From NCBI GenBank assembly GCA_002319075.1, contig NVQB01000001.1, positions 4,650,001 through 4,714,000 on the forward strand: a DNA stretch of 64,000 nt, read 5' to 3'. The position numbers were made by a program, and so were the translations under genes. Positions 19,858 to 29,992 of this stretch are shown one piece after another. The notes beneath the pieces were generated by a model that saw only the letters and a list, made by a program, of their open reading frames with translations, was not told the DNA's origin and ran no database searches. How positions within the stretch are numbered: the first letter of the stretch is position 1; each line of letters opens with the position of its first letter. Origin of the DNA: Sphingobacteriaceae bacterium (GTDB lineage Bacteria > Bacteroidota > Bacteroidia > B-17B0 > Aurantibacillaceae).

Positions 19858-19885
19858 AATACTCTCAGCCTTTACGAGAACTTTG

Positions 19886-22765
19886 TTAGCCGCCACCGGG
19901 AGGAGGTCCTCCCGGAGGTGGGCCCTGAGGCATTCCCGGAGGTCTTCCATTTGGAAAAGGATTGTTTGGGTCTTCTGATGTAGGCGCTTTGCTGCCATTC
20001 TTAAATCTCTTGATGGTATAAGTTAAGGTCACCATGCCGTAGCGCCTCAAAACAGACGTATAGTTGTCTTCGGTGTACGCGCCGGTTACCGTTCTGCTGA
20101 TGCTTCTGTTTTGATTTAAAATATCGAAGACAGAAATTTTTGCTTCAAGTGCGTTGTTTTTCAGGAATTTATAACCAATGTAAGCATTCCACAAAAAATA
20201 CCTTTGGTTGAAGCTTTGACTTAGTCCGTTGTATAAGGTCTGACTAATATCACTGTTAATCACAAAGCCTTTATAGATGTAATTTATCTTAGCAGTGGCG
20301 GTATGCGTGAAATAGCTGTTATCTGAATTGGTTTGCGTAGTGTTTTTTACAAGGGTGTAGTTACCACTGTAACCCAAAGAGAAATCAAGGTATTGACTTA
20401 CATTGCTTCCAATAAAAATTCCACCATTAGTAGCGTAAGTATTCGAATAATTTAAAACGTCGTTAATGAGTGTAGGCGTATGATTGTAGTTTACGCCTCC
20501 GTTTACATTCAAATTGCTTTTAATGGCTTTGAGAGGAAAACCATAAACTCCGAATGCTCTCATGCTGTAAAATCCATCTACGTTAACAGGTTTCGTTAAT
20601 TGACTTCCTGCCGACACTGGTAATCCCTGAATTACTGAATCATTTTTTAAAATGTAGGTGGCGTTGCTAATGTAATTCTCTGTGTAATTACCATTTATAA
20701 AAATCATAGCATTACGCGCTGTTTCTTTATTAAAACCACCAAAACGAATATTCAGATTGTTTTCGAAGGTTTGTTTTAAGGCTGCATTTCCTGATTTTAC
20801 CTGTAGAGGATTAGAGATGTCGAGTACATTTTGCAATTGGGAAATATTGGGAATGTTTGTGGAGGTTCTGTAGAAGACGCGCAAGTTTTTTGTTTTGCTG
20901 AATTTGTAGTTCAGCATAGCGTTTGGTAATATGTTTTGAAATGATTGATTCAGATCAAAATCATTGGGATAGGTTTGTTTGCCGGTTAACGTAGATTGCT
21001 GGGCATCTGCACCGAAACTCAGGTTTAATTTATTTTTAGTGTAACGGTATCCAAGTCCCGCACGCTGCGTTTCATAAACATTCGTGTATTTATTAGATAG
21101 CGTTGTATTAAAATCAGAGTATGTATTTGTAACAGCATCGTAATCGTTTGTTGATTTATCAGATTTGCCCTCGGTATAAGAAGGGTTGTAGTTTAATTGT
21201 ATTTGCGCGTATTTACTTAAAGGTTCGGTATACGAGAGATTTGCAGAAACCTTCTTATTATAACTATAAGTGTTATATTTCTGATCGCGAATAGTTTCTG
21301 CTGTGTCGCTATACAATGAGTAATAACTTCCATTGTTATCTCTTTCAGAAAGTGTGGTTCCAACGTTCAAAGAAATTGTTCTGCCCTTTTTTTCGAACTT
21401 GTGCTGGTATAAAATAGAATTATTAAAATCATAACCTGTATTTAAACTTCTTGAGTTTGTTTGGGCGTTGTTTAAAATAATGTTGTCCAAATGACTGGTT
21501 GTTCCATTCATGGCGGTTTTTGCATCATTGTTTTGAAAACTCAGGTTCGGAACAATGGTGAGTTTATTTGAAGAATCAATAGCGTATTCAAATCGAAAAT
21601 TAAAACGGTGGTTTTGATTAATTCGGCTTGTGTTATTTGTTTCTTTGTAAAGTAGATTGTCTTCTGTAAAATAACTGCGCGTGGTATTGGATATATTTTT
21701 ATTATCGGTGTAATTAAAGAAATAACTTCCCGAAACATTTATCTTTTTTCCCCAGGCATCAGAATAATTTAAGCCCGCCGACTGCGTGGCAGTGTTGCCA
21801 TTTTGTGGAGCAGTTAGTAAACTCGAAGCGCCACCGCCGCCACCACCGGGACCTCGGCCACCGCCTCCGTTGCCACTTGAACCTGTGTTGCCAAGAGCGC
21901 CGGTTATATCAGAGATGCTGAAATTTTGCTGGTTAATATTATTCGACAATAATAAAAGAGAAATTCTTCTTTTGTCTTTAAAACTGTTTAGTGTTGCTCC
22001 TCCGTTGTATCTTAGTGTACCCTCTTCATCCGCACCAACACCTCCATAAACTTTGCCAAACTGCCCTTCATTCTTTCCTTTTTTGGTAACGATGTTAATC
22101 GTTTTTTGCTGATCGCCGTCGTTAAAGCCTGTAAACGCTGACTGATCACTCATTTTATCGAATACTTCCACACGATCTACAATGTCGGAAGGTAAATTTT
22201 TAAGAGCGGCATTTGGATCATCGCCAAAAAATGGTTTGCCATCTACCAGAACTTTTTGAACTGTTTCACCATTTACTTTTACACCGTTGTTATCGGAAGT
22301 TACCCCGGGCATTTTTTTAAGAAGATCTTCGGCTGTAGCGTCAGGATTGGTTTTAAAAGCATCGGCATTAAAAGCTGTAGTATCTCCTTTTTGCTCGCCA
22401 CGCTGTTGCAATGTTTTTATTTCTACTTCCGATAACGTAGTTGCATCTTCCTTCAACGAGATCTGTCCCATATTTAATGGAGCTGCCGTTACTTCAATGT
22501 TACGGAATTTGTCGCGGTAACTTATATATGAAAAAACGAGAATGTATTTTCCCGGAATGAGCGACAGGCTGAATTTCCCTTCAATATCTGAAGCAATTCC
22601 CTTAACGTACCCCGAGTCGGAGTTTAAAATTTTTACCGTTGCCCCTGGAAGTACTTGTCCCACTTTATCCATCAGCGTTCCAGTAACTTCAGTTTGAGAG
22701 AAAAGTTTTGAGGAAATTAAAAGGAAAGTAAGGAAACTAAAAAATGATTTGAGAGAAGGTTGCAT
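19886..22765 (-). CDS. Outer-membrane beta-barrel receptor-like protein with Pro/Gly tail
   Basis: 959 residues. Signal peptide about 1-23 (ending LFSQ); carboxypeptidase-like beta-sandwich at 27-110 (VTGTLMDKVGQVLPGATVKI); TonB-plug-like domain (EDLLKKMPGVTSDNNGVKVNG, VLVDGKPFFGDDPNAALKNLPSDIVDRVEV); then a large barrel of the OMP_b-brl_3 type ending near YTIKRFKN. A Gly-rich loop lies near 300 (GSSGNGGGGRGPGGGGGGASS), and the chain ends in a Pro/Gly-rich tail (RPPGMPQGPPPGGPPPGGG). It sits 23 bp after the response regulator and is the third gene of a histidine kinase / LytTR / barrel operon. The transported or sensed ligand is unknown. Confidence 0.88.
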   Translation of the reverse strand: MQPSLKSFFSFLTFLLISSKLFSQTEVTGTLMDKVGQVLPGATVKILNSDSGYVKGIASDIEGKFSLSLIPGKYILVFSYISYRDKFRNIEVTAAPLNMGQISLKEDATTLSEVEIKTLQQRGEQKGDTTAFNADAFKTNPDATAEDLLKKMPGVTSDNNGVKVNGETVQKVLVDGKPFFGDDPNAALKNLPSDIVDRVEVFDKMSDQSAFTGFNDGDQQKTINIVTKKGKNEGQFGKVYGGVGADEEGTLRYNGGATLNSFKDKRRISLLLLSNNINQQNFSISDITGALGNTGSSGNGGGGRGPGGGGGGASSLLTAPQNGNTATQSAGLNYSDAWGKKINVSGSYFFNYTDNKNISNTTRSYFTEDNLLYKETNNTSRINQNHRFNFRFEYAIDSSNKLTIVPNLSFQNNDAKTAMNGTTSHLDNIILNNAQTNSRSLNTGYDFNNSILYQHKFEKKGRTISLNVGTTLSERDNNGSYYSLYSDTAETIRDQKYNTYSYNKKVSANLSYTEPLSKYAQIQLNYNPSYTEGKSDKSTNDYDAVTNTYSDFNTTLSNKYTNVYETQRAGLGYRYTKNKLNLSFGADAQQSTLTGKQTYPNDFDLNQSFQNILPNAMLNYKFSKTKNLRVFYRTSTNIPNISQLQNVLDISNPLQVKSGNAALKQTFENNLNIRFGGFNKETARNAMIFINGNYTENYISNATYILKNDSVIQGLPVSAGSQLTKPVNVDGFYSMRAFGVYGFPLKAIKSNLNVNGGVNYNHTPTLINDVLNYSNTYATNGGIFIGSNVSQYLDFSLGYSGNYTLVKNTTQTNSDNSYFTHTATAKINYIYKGFVINSDISQTLYNGLSQSFNQRYFLWNAYIGYKFLKNNALEAKISVFDILNQNRSISRTVTGAYTEDNYTSVLRRYGMVTLTYTIKRFKNGSKAPTSEDPNNPFPNGRPPGMPQGPPPGGPPPGGG

Positions 22766-22788
22766 GGTATTTAGAATGTGGGCGGATT

Positions 22789-23508
22789 TTAGTGAAATGA
22801 TTTTGTGTCAATGAATTCCTGGAATTTTGTCTTGTATTGTTCTGCAACGGTAATACGCTCGTTGTTTATAAGGATTTGCCCGCGCTCGATGGCAGTTATT
22901 TTATCAAGGGCAATAATAAAGGAACGGTGTACGCGCATGAATTTTTCTGAGGGAAGTTCTTCTTCAAGATTCTTCAAACTCATGAGGGTTAAAATGGGCT
23001 TGGGTTGGCTGGTAAGCCAGATTTTTATATAGTCTTTTAACCCCTCAAAATAGAGTACTTCATTAAGATTAATTTTTATTTGCTTGTACTCTGATTTCAC
23101 AAACATAAAATTATCGCGGGAGTTCTGATTTGTTTTTTCGTCGCCGGGATAAATGCGTTCTATAGCTTTGTTGGCAGATTTTAAAAATTCGGCATAGTTA
23201 AATGGTTTCAGTAGAAAGTCTATAGCATCTACTTTAAAGCCATCAAAGGCGTAATCTTTAAAGGCTGTAGTGAAGATTATTTTGGTATCTGAAGAGAGCG
23301 TCTTACTAAAATCGACGCCATTCATATCTGGCATTTGTATATCCAGGAAAATTAAGTCAATTTTTTGGCTATTAAGAATTTGCATAGCTTCAAAGGCGTT
23401 AAAGCACTTTCCTTTCAATTCGAGAAAGGGTGTTTTCAATACGTAGCCTTCAACCAGATCAAGCGCTAAAGGCTCATCATCGACAACAATACAAGTTAAT
23501 TTTTTCAT
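22789..23508 (-). CDS. LytTR-type response regulator
   Basis: 239 residues. Receiver domain 1-120 with acidic pocket D10/D11, phospho-acceptor D56 (DLIFLDIQMPDMNG) and the conserved K in LLKPFNY. LytTR DNA-binding domain about 135-235 (FMFVKSEYKQIKINLNEVLYFEGLKDYIKI, MRVHRSFIIALDKI). It is phosphorylated by the kinase encoded 18 bp upstream and probably acts on the operon including the downstream barrel protein. The start ATG overlaps nothing and fits the family. Confidence 0.95.
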   Translation of the reverse strand: MKKLTCIVVDDEPLALDLVEGYVLKTPFLELKGKCFNAFEAMQILNSQKIDLIFLDIQMPDMNGVDFSKTLSSDTKIIFTTAFKDYAFDGFKVDAIDFLLKPFNYAEFLKSANKAIERIYPGDEKTNQNSRDNFMFVKSEYKQIKINLNEVLYFEGLKDYIKIWLTSQPKPILTLMSLKNLEEELPSEKFMRVHRSFIIALDKITAIERGQILINNERITVAEQYKTKFQEFIDTKSFH

Positions 23509-23526
23509 CGTTATTTATCTTAATTC

Positions 23527-24594
23527 TTAGGCCTTAGTGTTAATCTCAAGCAAAACAGTGAATACTCTTCCGTCTGACTTTGTTTCAAATTTGTAATTTC
23601 CGGGATAAGTAAGTTCTAACCTCTTTTTCAAGTTGAGTAAACCAATTCCCGAGCCACTCTTATCTTTCTCTGTTTTAGGAAAATTAGTATTCTCTGAAAA
23701 AAAACGAATGCTGTTATCATTCACCGTAAGACTGAAAAACAATTCGGAAGGATGTGTGGCTGAAATTCCGTGTTTAAAGGCATTTTCAAGTAAAGAGATA
23801 AAGAGAAGAGGAGTAATCTGGTGGGATTTTGACAACGTGGGGAAATCTACTTTTATTTTAGTTTTATCAGTTAAACGCAGTTTCATTAACTCTACGTATT
23901 GCTTCATAAAATCAATTTCTTCGTTAAGGTTCACCTTACCACTCTCGGTTTCATAAAGCATGTAACGCATAAGTTTGGCAAGACTGTGCACCGTTTCTTG
24001 CGCTACGGCTGGAGATCTTTCAATAAGCGCATAAATGGTATTCAGTGAATTAAAGAAAAAATGAGGTTGAAGTTGGTACTTCAAATGTTGAAGTTCAGAA
24101 TTCAGGATATCTTTTTCTTTTTCTTTTTTCTGAGCTTCTGTTTCTGCCACCTTCTCATTTGTCTTTACAGCATAAGCTATTATAACAGGAATAAGCATAG
24201 AAATAATGTCCTTGTAAATAAACAGTTTAAAGGGCGGTTTTTGAGGCGGCGGCATTCCACGCATTGGGGCAGGCTTTATTTCTGAGACCATTTTTAAAAA
24301 ATCTTTTATCTCGATCTGTAAAAATGTAAATAAACTTATCAGGGCGATATTGATCAGCACAAACCATAAAGTTTTTTTTCTGAAGAGAAGTTGCTCTGTG
24401 AGAAAAAAATAATTCGTGTAAAAAATAGCAGCGTAAAGGAGAAGTGGCAGCCACGCAAATCTTAAAAGATGAATGAGGTTTGCCGGAGCATTTTGATCCT
24501 GCGTAAGTACAAGAGGAAACAAGAAGAGAACAAACCAGGTTGTAAAATGGAGTAAGATTTTAAGAAGAGGGAGATTTTTATTAGTTAAAACCAT
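23527..24594 (-). CDS. LytS/YpdA-type sensor histidine kinase
   Basis: 355 residues. Four predicted membrane segments in the first 145 residues, a cytoplasmic coiled coil (150-170), the His_kinase (PF06580-type) phosphorylation site H178 in LQPHFFFNSLNTIYALIE, and a C-terminal HATPase with LLFISLLENAFKHGI (N-box) and SGSGIGLLNLKKRLEL (G-box). A Pro-rich loop, KPAPMRGMPPPQKPPFK at 107-123, connects membrane segments 3 and 4. First gene of the HK-RR-barrel operon. Confidence 0.93.
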   Translation of the reverse strand: MVLTNKNLPLLKILLHFTTWFVLFLFPLVLTQDQNAPANLIHLLRFAWLPLLLYAAIFYTNYFFLTEQLLFRKKTLWFVLINIALISLFTFLQIEIKDFLKMVSEIKPAPMRGMPPPQKPPFKLFIYKDIISMLIPVIIAYAVKTNEKVAETEAQKKEKEKDILNSELQHLKYQLQPHFFFNSLNTIYALIERSPAVAQETVHSLAKLMRYMLYETESGKVNLNEEIDFMKQYVELMKLRLTDKTKIKVDFPTLSKSHQITPLLFISLLENAFKHGISATHPSELFFSLTVNDNSIRFFSENTNFPKTEKDKSGSGIGLLNLKKRLELTYPGNYKFETKSDGRVFTVLLEINTKA

Positions 24595-25119
24595 TGTTAT
24601 AATTTACTCAAATTTCGGAAAAAGGAGGGACCTATGTTCATCAAATGGACGTTTGGGGGGTTTTTACCGACAAATATCCACTTTTGTTGTAACAAATAGA
24701 GCTGATTTGTTAACCACTCTTCTGGGCCAGTATTTACTATGGTTCTAAGCATGTTAAATACTCATAAAAATAAACTTGTTTTTCTATAAGTGTACGGTGA
24801 AAAAAACCGCAAATTCTGTTGTGTTTTTAGATTCTTATTTTTTAGTTGACCATAGTGCTGCAATTCCCTTTAAGGAAGTCGCAGCAGAAATCAGAAAGCA
24901 ATTGTATGTTTTAAATGGTAGACGGACAAGTAGATTTATCATGTGAAAAAATGGAGTTAAGTGTAGTCAGGGAATAGTTAGTTTCAGTTATTTTGCTTTA
25001 TTTTATGAGCTACTATTTACCCAAATGACCTTTTGTTAGCGTTGACGGATGATCTGATAAAATGGAGAATAACTTGTTCATTGCTAGTCAAAAGTCTGGT
25101 ATCAATAAAATAATTTAAA
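24595..25119. other. Intergenic region between divergent operons
   Basis: 525 bp with no confident gene, upstream of both the kinase operon (left) and the DUF2339 gene (right). The only coding-like trace is a GTG-started 49-codon frame at 24797-24946 (+), with a residue mix that looks protein-like (FKEVAAEIRKQLYVLNGRRT) but no visible family. No exact TAnnTTTG box was found on either strand; a TATTTTG-like sequence lies near 24980-24990. Confidence 0.5.
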
Positions 25120-28100
25120 ATGGCAGTTTTTATTTCAATTGTTGCTTTTGCAATACTGGTTTATTTAATCAACAAGAATAGTTCCCTTAGAATTAAACAA
25201 GAGGAACTTACCGCCCACTTAAAAAAACTGGAAGTCCGTATTAAAAAATTGGAGCTAAACGAGACTAAACCAGCAAAGGAAACTTCAGAAATTAAGAAAG
25301 AAGTAGAAAAAATAAATCCACCCGAAGATAAACTTCCGGACTTGCCTTTTATTGTCACTGAAGTTGTAGAGACTATAATTCCTGTAGAAGAAGAGATAAA
25401 AAAAGAACTTAAAGAAGTTCCTAAGGTTGTTCTAAATACTAGCGAAAAAGAACCGGTTGTACCTCATTTAACGGAAATCGATCAAGTTGTACCAGAGATA
25501 AAGGTAGTTAAACCGGAAAACGTTGTTAAAGATGAACCTGCAAAGGCTTATTATACTGCGCCCGTGCCAAAGCCAACTGAAGTTAAAAGGCCTGTAGTTA
25601 AAAAAGAGAAAAGCGAATTCTGGGCAAAATTAGAAAAACAATTTATCGAAAACTGGACTGGAATTTTAGGGTCAGTGATAATGGTAGTAGGTGTTGGTTT
25701 TTTAGGAGTTTATGCAGCGTTAAAAATTTCAGCCCTGGGAAGATTTATTTTAATTTCAGGATTTGCGGCCACCCTTGGAGGTTTGTTTTTTTATCTACAT
25801 AAGAAACCGGAGTGGCTTAAACTTGCATTGTGGCTAAGAAGCAGTGCAGGTGCGATTTTTCTTTTTGCCTGCGCAGGATCTATTGCCGTGCCAGGTTTAA
25901 AATGGGTTGAAACCGAAGCCATGCAGTTAGTTATTCTTTCGTCGGGAGTGTTAGTGAATTTATTTTTAGGATACGTCGGTAAGAATCAGGGTCTGGCTTC
26001 TTTGCATGTACTATTGAGTTTAGTCGGCGTTTGGATACTGCCTTCTTCACCGATGACCCTTATAATTGCGGGACTTATCACACTGTTTGGAGTTGCCCTC
26101 ACTTATCGCGAGAAATGGGATTATCACTTGTTGTTGACTATTTCCAGTTTTTTTACGTTCCATTTACTCTATTGGATAAGCATTAAAAGTACTTTCTCAA
26201 ACACTGACCGGATCTATGGAATAATAACTGTTCTTTCTGTGGGAGTAGCGGTAGCATTGGTTCATTACCGTGAAGCTTACTCGAAAAAAACCTTTGAAAG
26301 AATTCCGTTTATCGTACACTTATTTAACTGGTTTTATTTTGCTTTAAGTTTATACCTCTATTCAAATGGAAGCAAGTTTTCAACCTTTGTACTGGCAGCG
26401 GGATCAGTAACAGCGTATCTTTTATCAAGGAGGGCAAAAAAACTGGATATCCGCTGGCTCTTTCTCACGGATAGTCTGGTGGCGCAGATTACGGCCATCG
26501 TTGCGATTATTACGCTCACCAGATGGGAAGTAGACAACTCTATTATATTGGCCAGTATATTTATGGAAGGGCTTCTTTTCTTAGTCATTGCCAGAAAAGA
26601 AAACGATTCAGTCTTGTATAAGATTGGATCTGTTGCCATTAACCTGATAGGAATTGCCTTGCTTTTTTATTGTGTAGCTTCCTCCAACTTTTCCTACACT
26701 ATTTTACGCTACAGACAATCTGCATCACTTTTAGGATCGGCAATAGTTGGAACCATTTTTCTATTTTACTCCACCACTTCGAACACCCTCGATGTAAGTG
26801 GTCTATTCAAAGCATTCAATATTAACGTAGACGAAAAAACCAAGCATCCTATTTTAAGTCTGCTTGTTGGTATTTTCTTTGTGACGTCTTATGCCTATGT
26901 TTTTCAAATTAGCTGGACTATTTATGTTGTTGTTTTCTTACTCGCAGGCATACTTTATTTTCGAAATAAATCACAATCTGCAGAGTTTAATTTAATAACC
27001 CTTATTTTTCTTTTGGGTTCTCACTTTGTAAACTGGGTAGCACTTTCTGATTTAAAGAGTCAACCTGTTTCGCAGATGTTAATTGTGGGCGCTCCCATTC
27101 TGTTAGTTGCACTTTTAAGTATTAAGTTTTCATTTGTCAATGCAGTGTCGAAATATCTCAACTGGATAGGATTATATCTGTTTTCTACTCAATTTATACT
27201 TCTGAGTTATTACTTGTTCAATGCTGTTTCTCCACTAGCGGTGAGTGTGGCGTGGTTGGTTTTATCGTTAATTGCTTTGGGAACAGTTAAGCTTATAGCT
27301 AAAAAAGCACTACGGTACCATCATCTCGATCGCTATATTTTGCATGTTGGTTATTTGCTGATAGGTCTCTTCTTGATACGCCATACATTTTATAATTTAA
27401 ATGTCAATGAATTCTGGGGGCCTTTAAAAGGCCGTGTCTGGACCGAACTAACTGCTTTTGTTGTTTTTCTTATTTGGACTATTGCGAAAAATAAAGAAAA
27501 CGCTAAGTACAAATCCTGGCTCTATCTTCAACCCTTAATGGTGGAATTGGTTCTGGTATTTTCAATTTTGTCTTTAGCCTATGAAGTAAACTATCAATTT
27601 TTATCGCTTATATTTTTAGGCATTTCGGGCATTACTTTTGCTTTGGCGAACTGGAAATATCAATCTGTTGGCAGACTTACGCTCTATTCTTTCGGCTTGT
27701 TTCTTTTCGCCATAGCTCAGCAAATTTACATTTGCTCTATCATGCACTTTAAAGCTAACAATGCCACTCCTTTTCCAGTTCAGGAGCTCATAGTTGCCAG
27801 TGTGTTTACAATTATGGCTTTAACTTACCTTTTTGTATTTTATAAATATGCCAGACTTTCAGATATCCCCACACCGGGTTTACTTAGTAATTTAAAATAC
27901 CTTGGCGATAAGCTGCAGGCCTCAGCAGCTTTTATGGGTGTGTATGCCTTCGGCGTATTTATATTACTGATCACGTATTTTATGTTCGTGCACGTATCAG
28001 AAATAGTTCCTGGAGTTATCTGGCTTTTGTTGTCGCCACTCATCGCCACTTTATCACTTTATTTTTATGGGAAACGATCTGCTATTCTCAATGTTGACAG

Positions 28101-28995
28101 GTATATGCTGCAAATAAGTTATTTTTTTATTAGTGCTTTTGTAATCAGACACTTATTGGTTCATATTCAAATAGAAAGTTATCTTGGCGGTGTTAAAATC
28201 AGGTTGCTAATCGAATTATTGGCTTTGGCTGTATTTACTTATTGCGCCACCCTAAAGAAACCCGAAACCACAACTTACAAGAGTTGGGAATACCTACATC
28301 CTCTATTACTTGAGCTGTTAGTTTTGTTTTCTATTTTTACAATCGCATTAGAGGTCGATGGTATCTGGCAGCCTTTAATATGGGTAGCGCTATCGTTTAT
28401 TTTTTCCCTGGCCGGAAATTCTAAATATGAAAATCTTTCCCGTTTTTTATTTTACGCTCTTGTACTTTATTGGGTGGCCGCGTTTCAAACGGCATTTATA
28501 ACGAGTTCTTATGTTGTGCCGTCTAATGAAGTTTTCGCGCAGCCTTGGGTTTACGGAAGTTTATCTCTTTTGTTTCAGTTTGCTTTCTTGCTTTATTTTT
28601 ATCTGAAATGCAGTTTTGAAAAAGTTGTTTTACCAAAATCCTTATCGTTCTTAACAGAGCTTATTGCTAAAGTTGACAAGAGCAGGAATACTTATGTTTT
28701 TTATCCGCTCATTATTTGTACTGCGATATTTTTATTCTGGACATTTGATAAGTCCTTGCTCACACTGCTCTGGGTAATTGAATGTCTGGCTATTTTTATG
28801 ATAAGTTTGATACTTAAAAAACAACATTTTCGTTACGTAGCATTGGGGGCTCTTGCCCTGTGCATTGTTCGCCTGATATTTTTTGATCTGGCACAATCCA
28901 GTACGCTTACCCGTGCTATCGTTTTTTTAAGCGTCGGAATAATAATGTTGGTGATGAACTCGCTCTACAATAAATTTAAAAATAGGTTTGAATGA
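25120..28995 (+). CDS. DUF2339 giant polytopic membrane protein
   Basis: 1291 residues. One N-terminal hydrophobic segment (FISIVAFAILVYLI), a charged cytoplasmic coiled coil and Glu/Pro/Val-rich linker (about 20-165), then FWAKLEKQFIENWTGILGSVIMVVGVGFLGVYAAL, the DUF2339 opening signature, followed by about 30 further membrane helices in repeated blocks. For example, YILHVGYLLIGLFLIRHTF and YMLQISYFFISAFVIRHLL show an internal duplication. Function is not known for the family; a cell-envelope role is usually suggested. Its stop overlaps the start of the M48 protease gene by 4 bp, so the two are translationally coupled. Confidence 0.9.
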   Translation: MAVFISIVAFAILVYLINKNSSLRIKQEELTAHLKKLEVRIKKLELNETKPAKETSEIKKEVEKINPPEDKLPDLPFIVTEVVETIIPVEEEIKKELKEVPKVVLNTSEKEPVVPHLTEIDQVVPEIKVVKPENVVKDEPAKAYYTAPVPKPTEVKRPVVKKEKSEFWAKLEKQFIENWTGILGSVIMVVGVGFLGVYAALKISALGRFILISGFAATLGGLFFYLHKKPEWLKLALWLRSSAGAIFLFACAGSIAVPGLKWVETEAMQLVILSSGVLVNLFLGYVGKNQGLASLHVLLSLVGVWILPSSPMTLIIAGLITLFGVALTYREKWDYHLLLTISSFFTFHLLYWISIKSTFSNTDRIYGIITVLSVGVAVALVHYREAYSKKTFERIPFIVHLFNWFYFALSLYLYSNGSKFSTFVLAAGSVTAYLLSRRAKKLDIRWLFLTDSLVAQITAIVAIITLTRWEVDNSIILASIFMEGLLFLVIARKENDSVLYKIGSVAINLIGIALLFYCVASSNFSYTILRYRQSASLLGSAIVGTIFLFYSTTSNTLDVSGLFKAFNINVDEKTKHPILSLLVGIFFVTSYAYVFQISWTIYVVVFLLAGILYFRNKSQSAEFNLITLIFLLGSHFVNWVALSDLKSQPVSQMLIVGAPILLVALLSIKFSFVNAVSKYLNWIGLYLFSTQFILLSYYLFNAVSPLAVSVAWLVLSLIALGTVKLIAKKALRYHHLDRYILHVGYLLIGLFLIRHTFYNLNVNEFWGPLKGRVWTELTAFVVFLIWTIAKNKENAKYKSWLYLQPLMVELVLVFSILSLAYEVNYQFLSLIFLGISGITFALANWKYQSVGRLTLYSFGLFLFAIAQQIYICSIMHFKANNATPFPVQELIVASVFTIMALTYLFVFYKYARLSDIPTPGLLSNLKYLGDKLQASAAFMGVYAFGVFILLITYFMFVHVSEIVPGVIWLLLSPLIATLSLYFYGKRSAILNVDRYMLQISYFFISAFVIRHLLVHIQIESYLGGVKIRLLIELLALAVFTYCATLKKPETTTYKSWEYLHPLLLELLVLFSIFTIALEVDGIWQPLIWVALSFIFSLAGNSKYENLSRFLFYALVLYWVAAFQTAFITSSYVVPSNEVFAQPWVYGSLSLLFQFAFLLYFYLKCSFEKVVLPKSLSFLTELIAKVDKSRNTYVFYPLIICTAIFLFWTFDKSLLTLLWVIECLAIFMISLILKKQHFRYVALGALALCIVRLIFFDLAQSSTLTRAIVFLSVGIIMLVMNSLYNKFKNRFE

Positions 28996-29897
28996 GTAGA
29001 TGGAGACTAATTTTTCTATTGCTGATCTTGTTGGGAGGTTTAGCTGTGGTTTATGTTTTATCTAAAAATAAATTGCATGCACCCCTGGGCGCTAATTTTT
29101 CGCCTGCTTTTCAATTACTTGGCAAATCTACAAAAAGCTTAAATACAGCTCTAACAAGAGTAATGCCGATAAACAGATCAGATGAGATGGCTTATGGTGA
29201 TGCTATTGCAGAGAGTTATTCAGCCGTGGCAGATTTAAGTGATACAGATTATGTGTATTTAAATAAGCTCATAAAAGAATTAGCTGTATTTTCAAAAAAA
29301 GGTTTTGACTATCGGGTGTTTCTAATTTCAACTTCGGCACCTAATGCATTTGCCCTGCCAGGCGGGGTTATTTGTGTTACGAAGGGATTGCTAATCACTT
29401 TAAAATCAGAAGCGCAGATCATCTCCGTTCTCTCGCATGAAATGGGACACATAGAGCGCGGCCATTGTTTTGAAGCTATAAAATATGAGCTAAGTTTAAA
29501 AAAAATTAAATCGCAGGCTGTTGGGCAGTTTGCCGATGCTGTTTTCAATTTATTTTTAAGACATAGTTTTAGTAAGACTCAGGAAAATGATGCGGATGAA
29601 TACGGCTACGCACTTTTGTTGAATACGAAATACAATCCTATGGCTTTTAGTGAAGCCTTTGTGGAACTGGAAAAATTGGAAGGAAGACGAACTTCCCGGT
29701 CTACAACCATTATTAGTGATTATTTAAGCACACATCCTCCCTTGCCTTTGCGTATTTCAAAATTCAATCAGATGGCTGCAGAGTGGTGGATGGTTAATAA
29801 GGACCTTGCTAGACGTTATGTGGGAGTAGAAAACTTGACTTGCCGTGTTCCGTTAAAGGAACATTCTTTTCCAGGCGAGTGGGTGAGCAACTTGTAA
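28992..29897 (+). CDS. M48 family zinc metalloprotease
   Basis: 301 residues. N-terminal hydrophobic anchor (LIFLLLILLGGLAVVYVLS). The zinc motif HEMGH is at 149-153 (VLSHEMGHIERGHCFEA), with the third ligand E198 in QENDADEYGYALL. The strand NAFALPGGVICVTKGLL before the active site is the M48 (BepA/LoiP/Oma1-like) substrate-binding edge. The anchored periplasmic M48C/BepA-like proteases handle outer-membrane protein quality control; that role here is inference. ATGA overlap with the DUF2339 gene suggests a functional pair. Confidence 0.92.
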   Translation: MSRWRLIFLLLILLGGLAVVYVLSKNKLHAPLGANFSPAFQLLGKSTKSLNTALTRVMPINRSDEMAYGDAIAESYSAVADLSDTDYVYLNKLIKELAVFSKKGFDYRVFLISTSAPNAFALPGGVICVTKGLLITLKSEAQIISVLSHEMGHIERGHCFEAIKYELSLKKIKSQAVGQFADAVFNLFLRHSFSKTQENDADEYGYALLLNTKYNPMAFSEAFVELEKLEGRRTSRSTTIISDYLSTHPPLPLRISKFNQMAAEWWMVNKDLARRYVGVENLTCRVPLKEHSFPGEWVSNL

Positions 29898-29992
29898 TTT
29901 TCGGAAGGGCATTTGGCAGATGAGTACACTAAAAATTAATCGGCCAATAAGCTCAATGAAATTAGGCCATATTATTTTGGCATCAATGCTAG

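Noticed and set aside
21786-22049. Pro-rich plus-strand frame of 87 codons
   Set aside because: Antisense of the Gly-rich loop of the barrel protein.
24797-24946. 49-codon GTG-started frame in the 24.6-25.1 kb gap
   Set aside because: Short, no promoter, no family; noted in the intergenic entry only.
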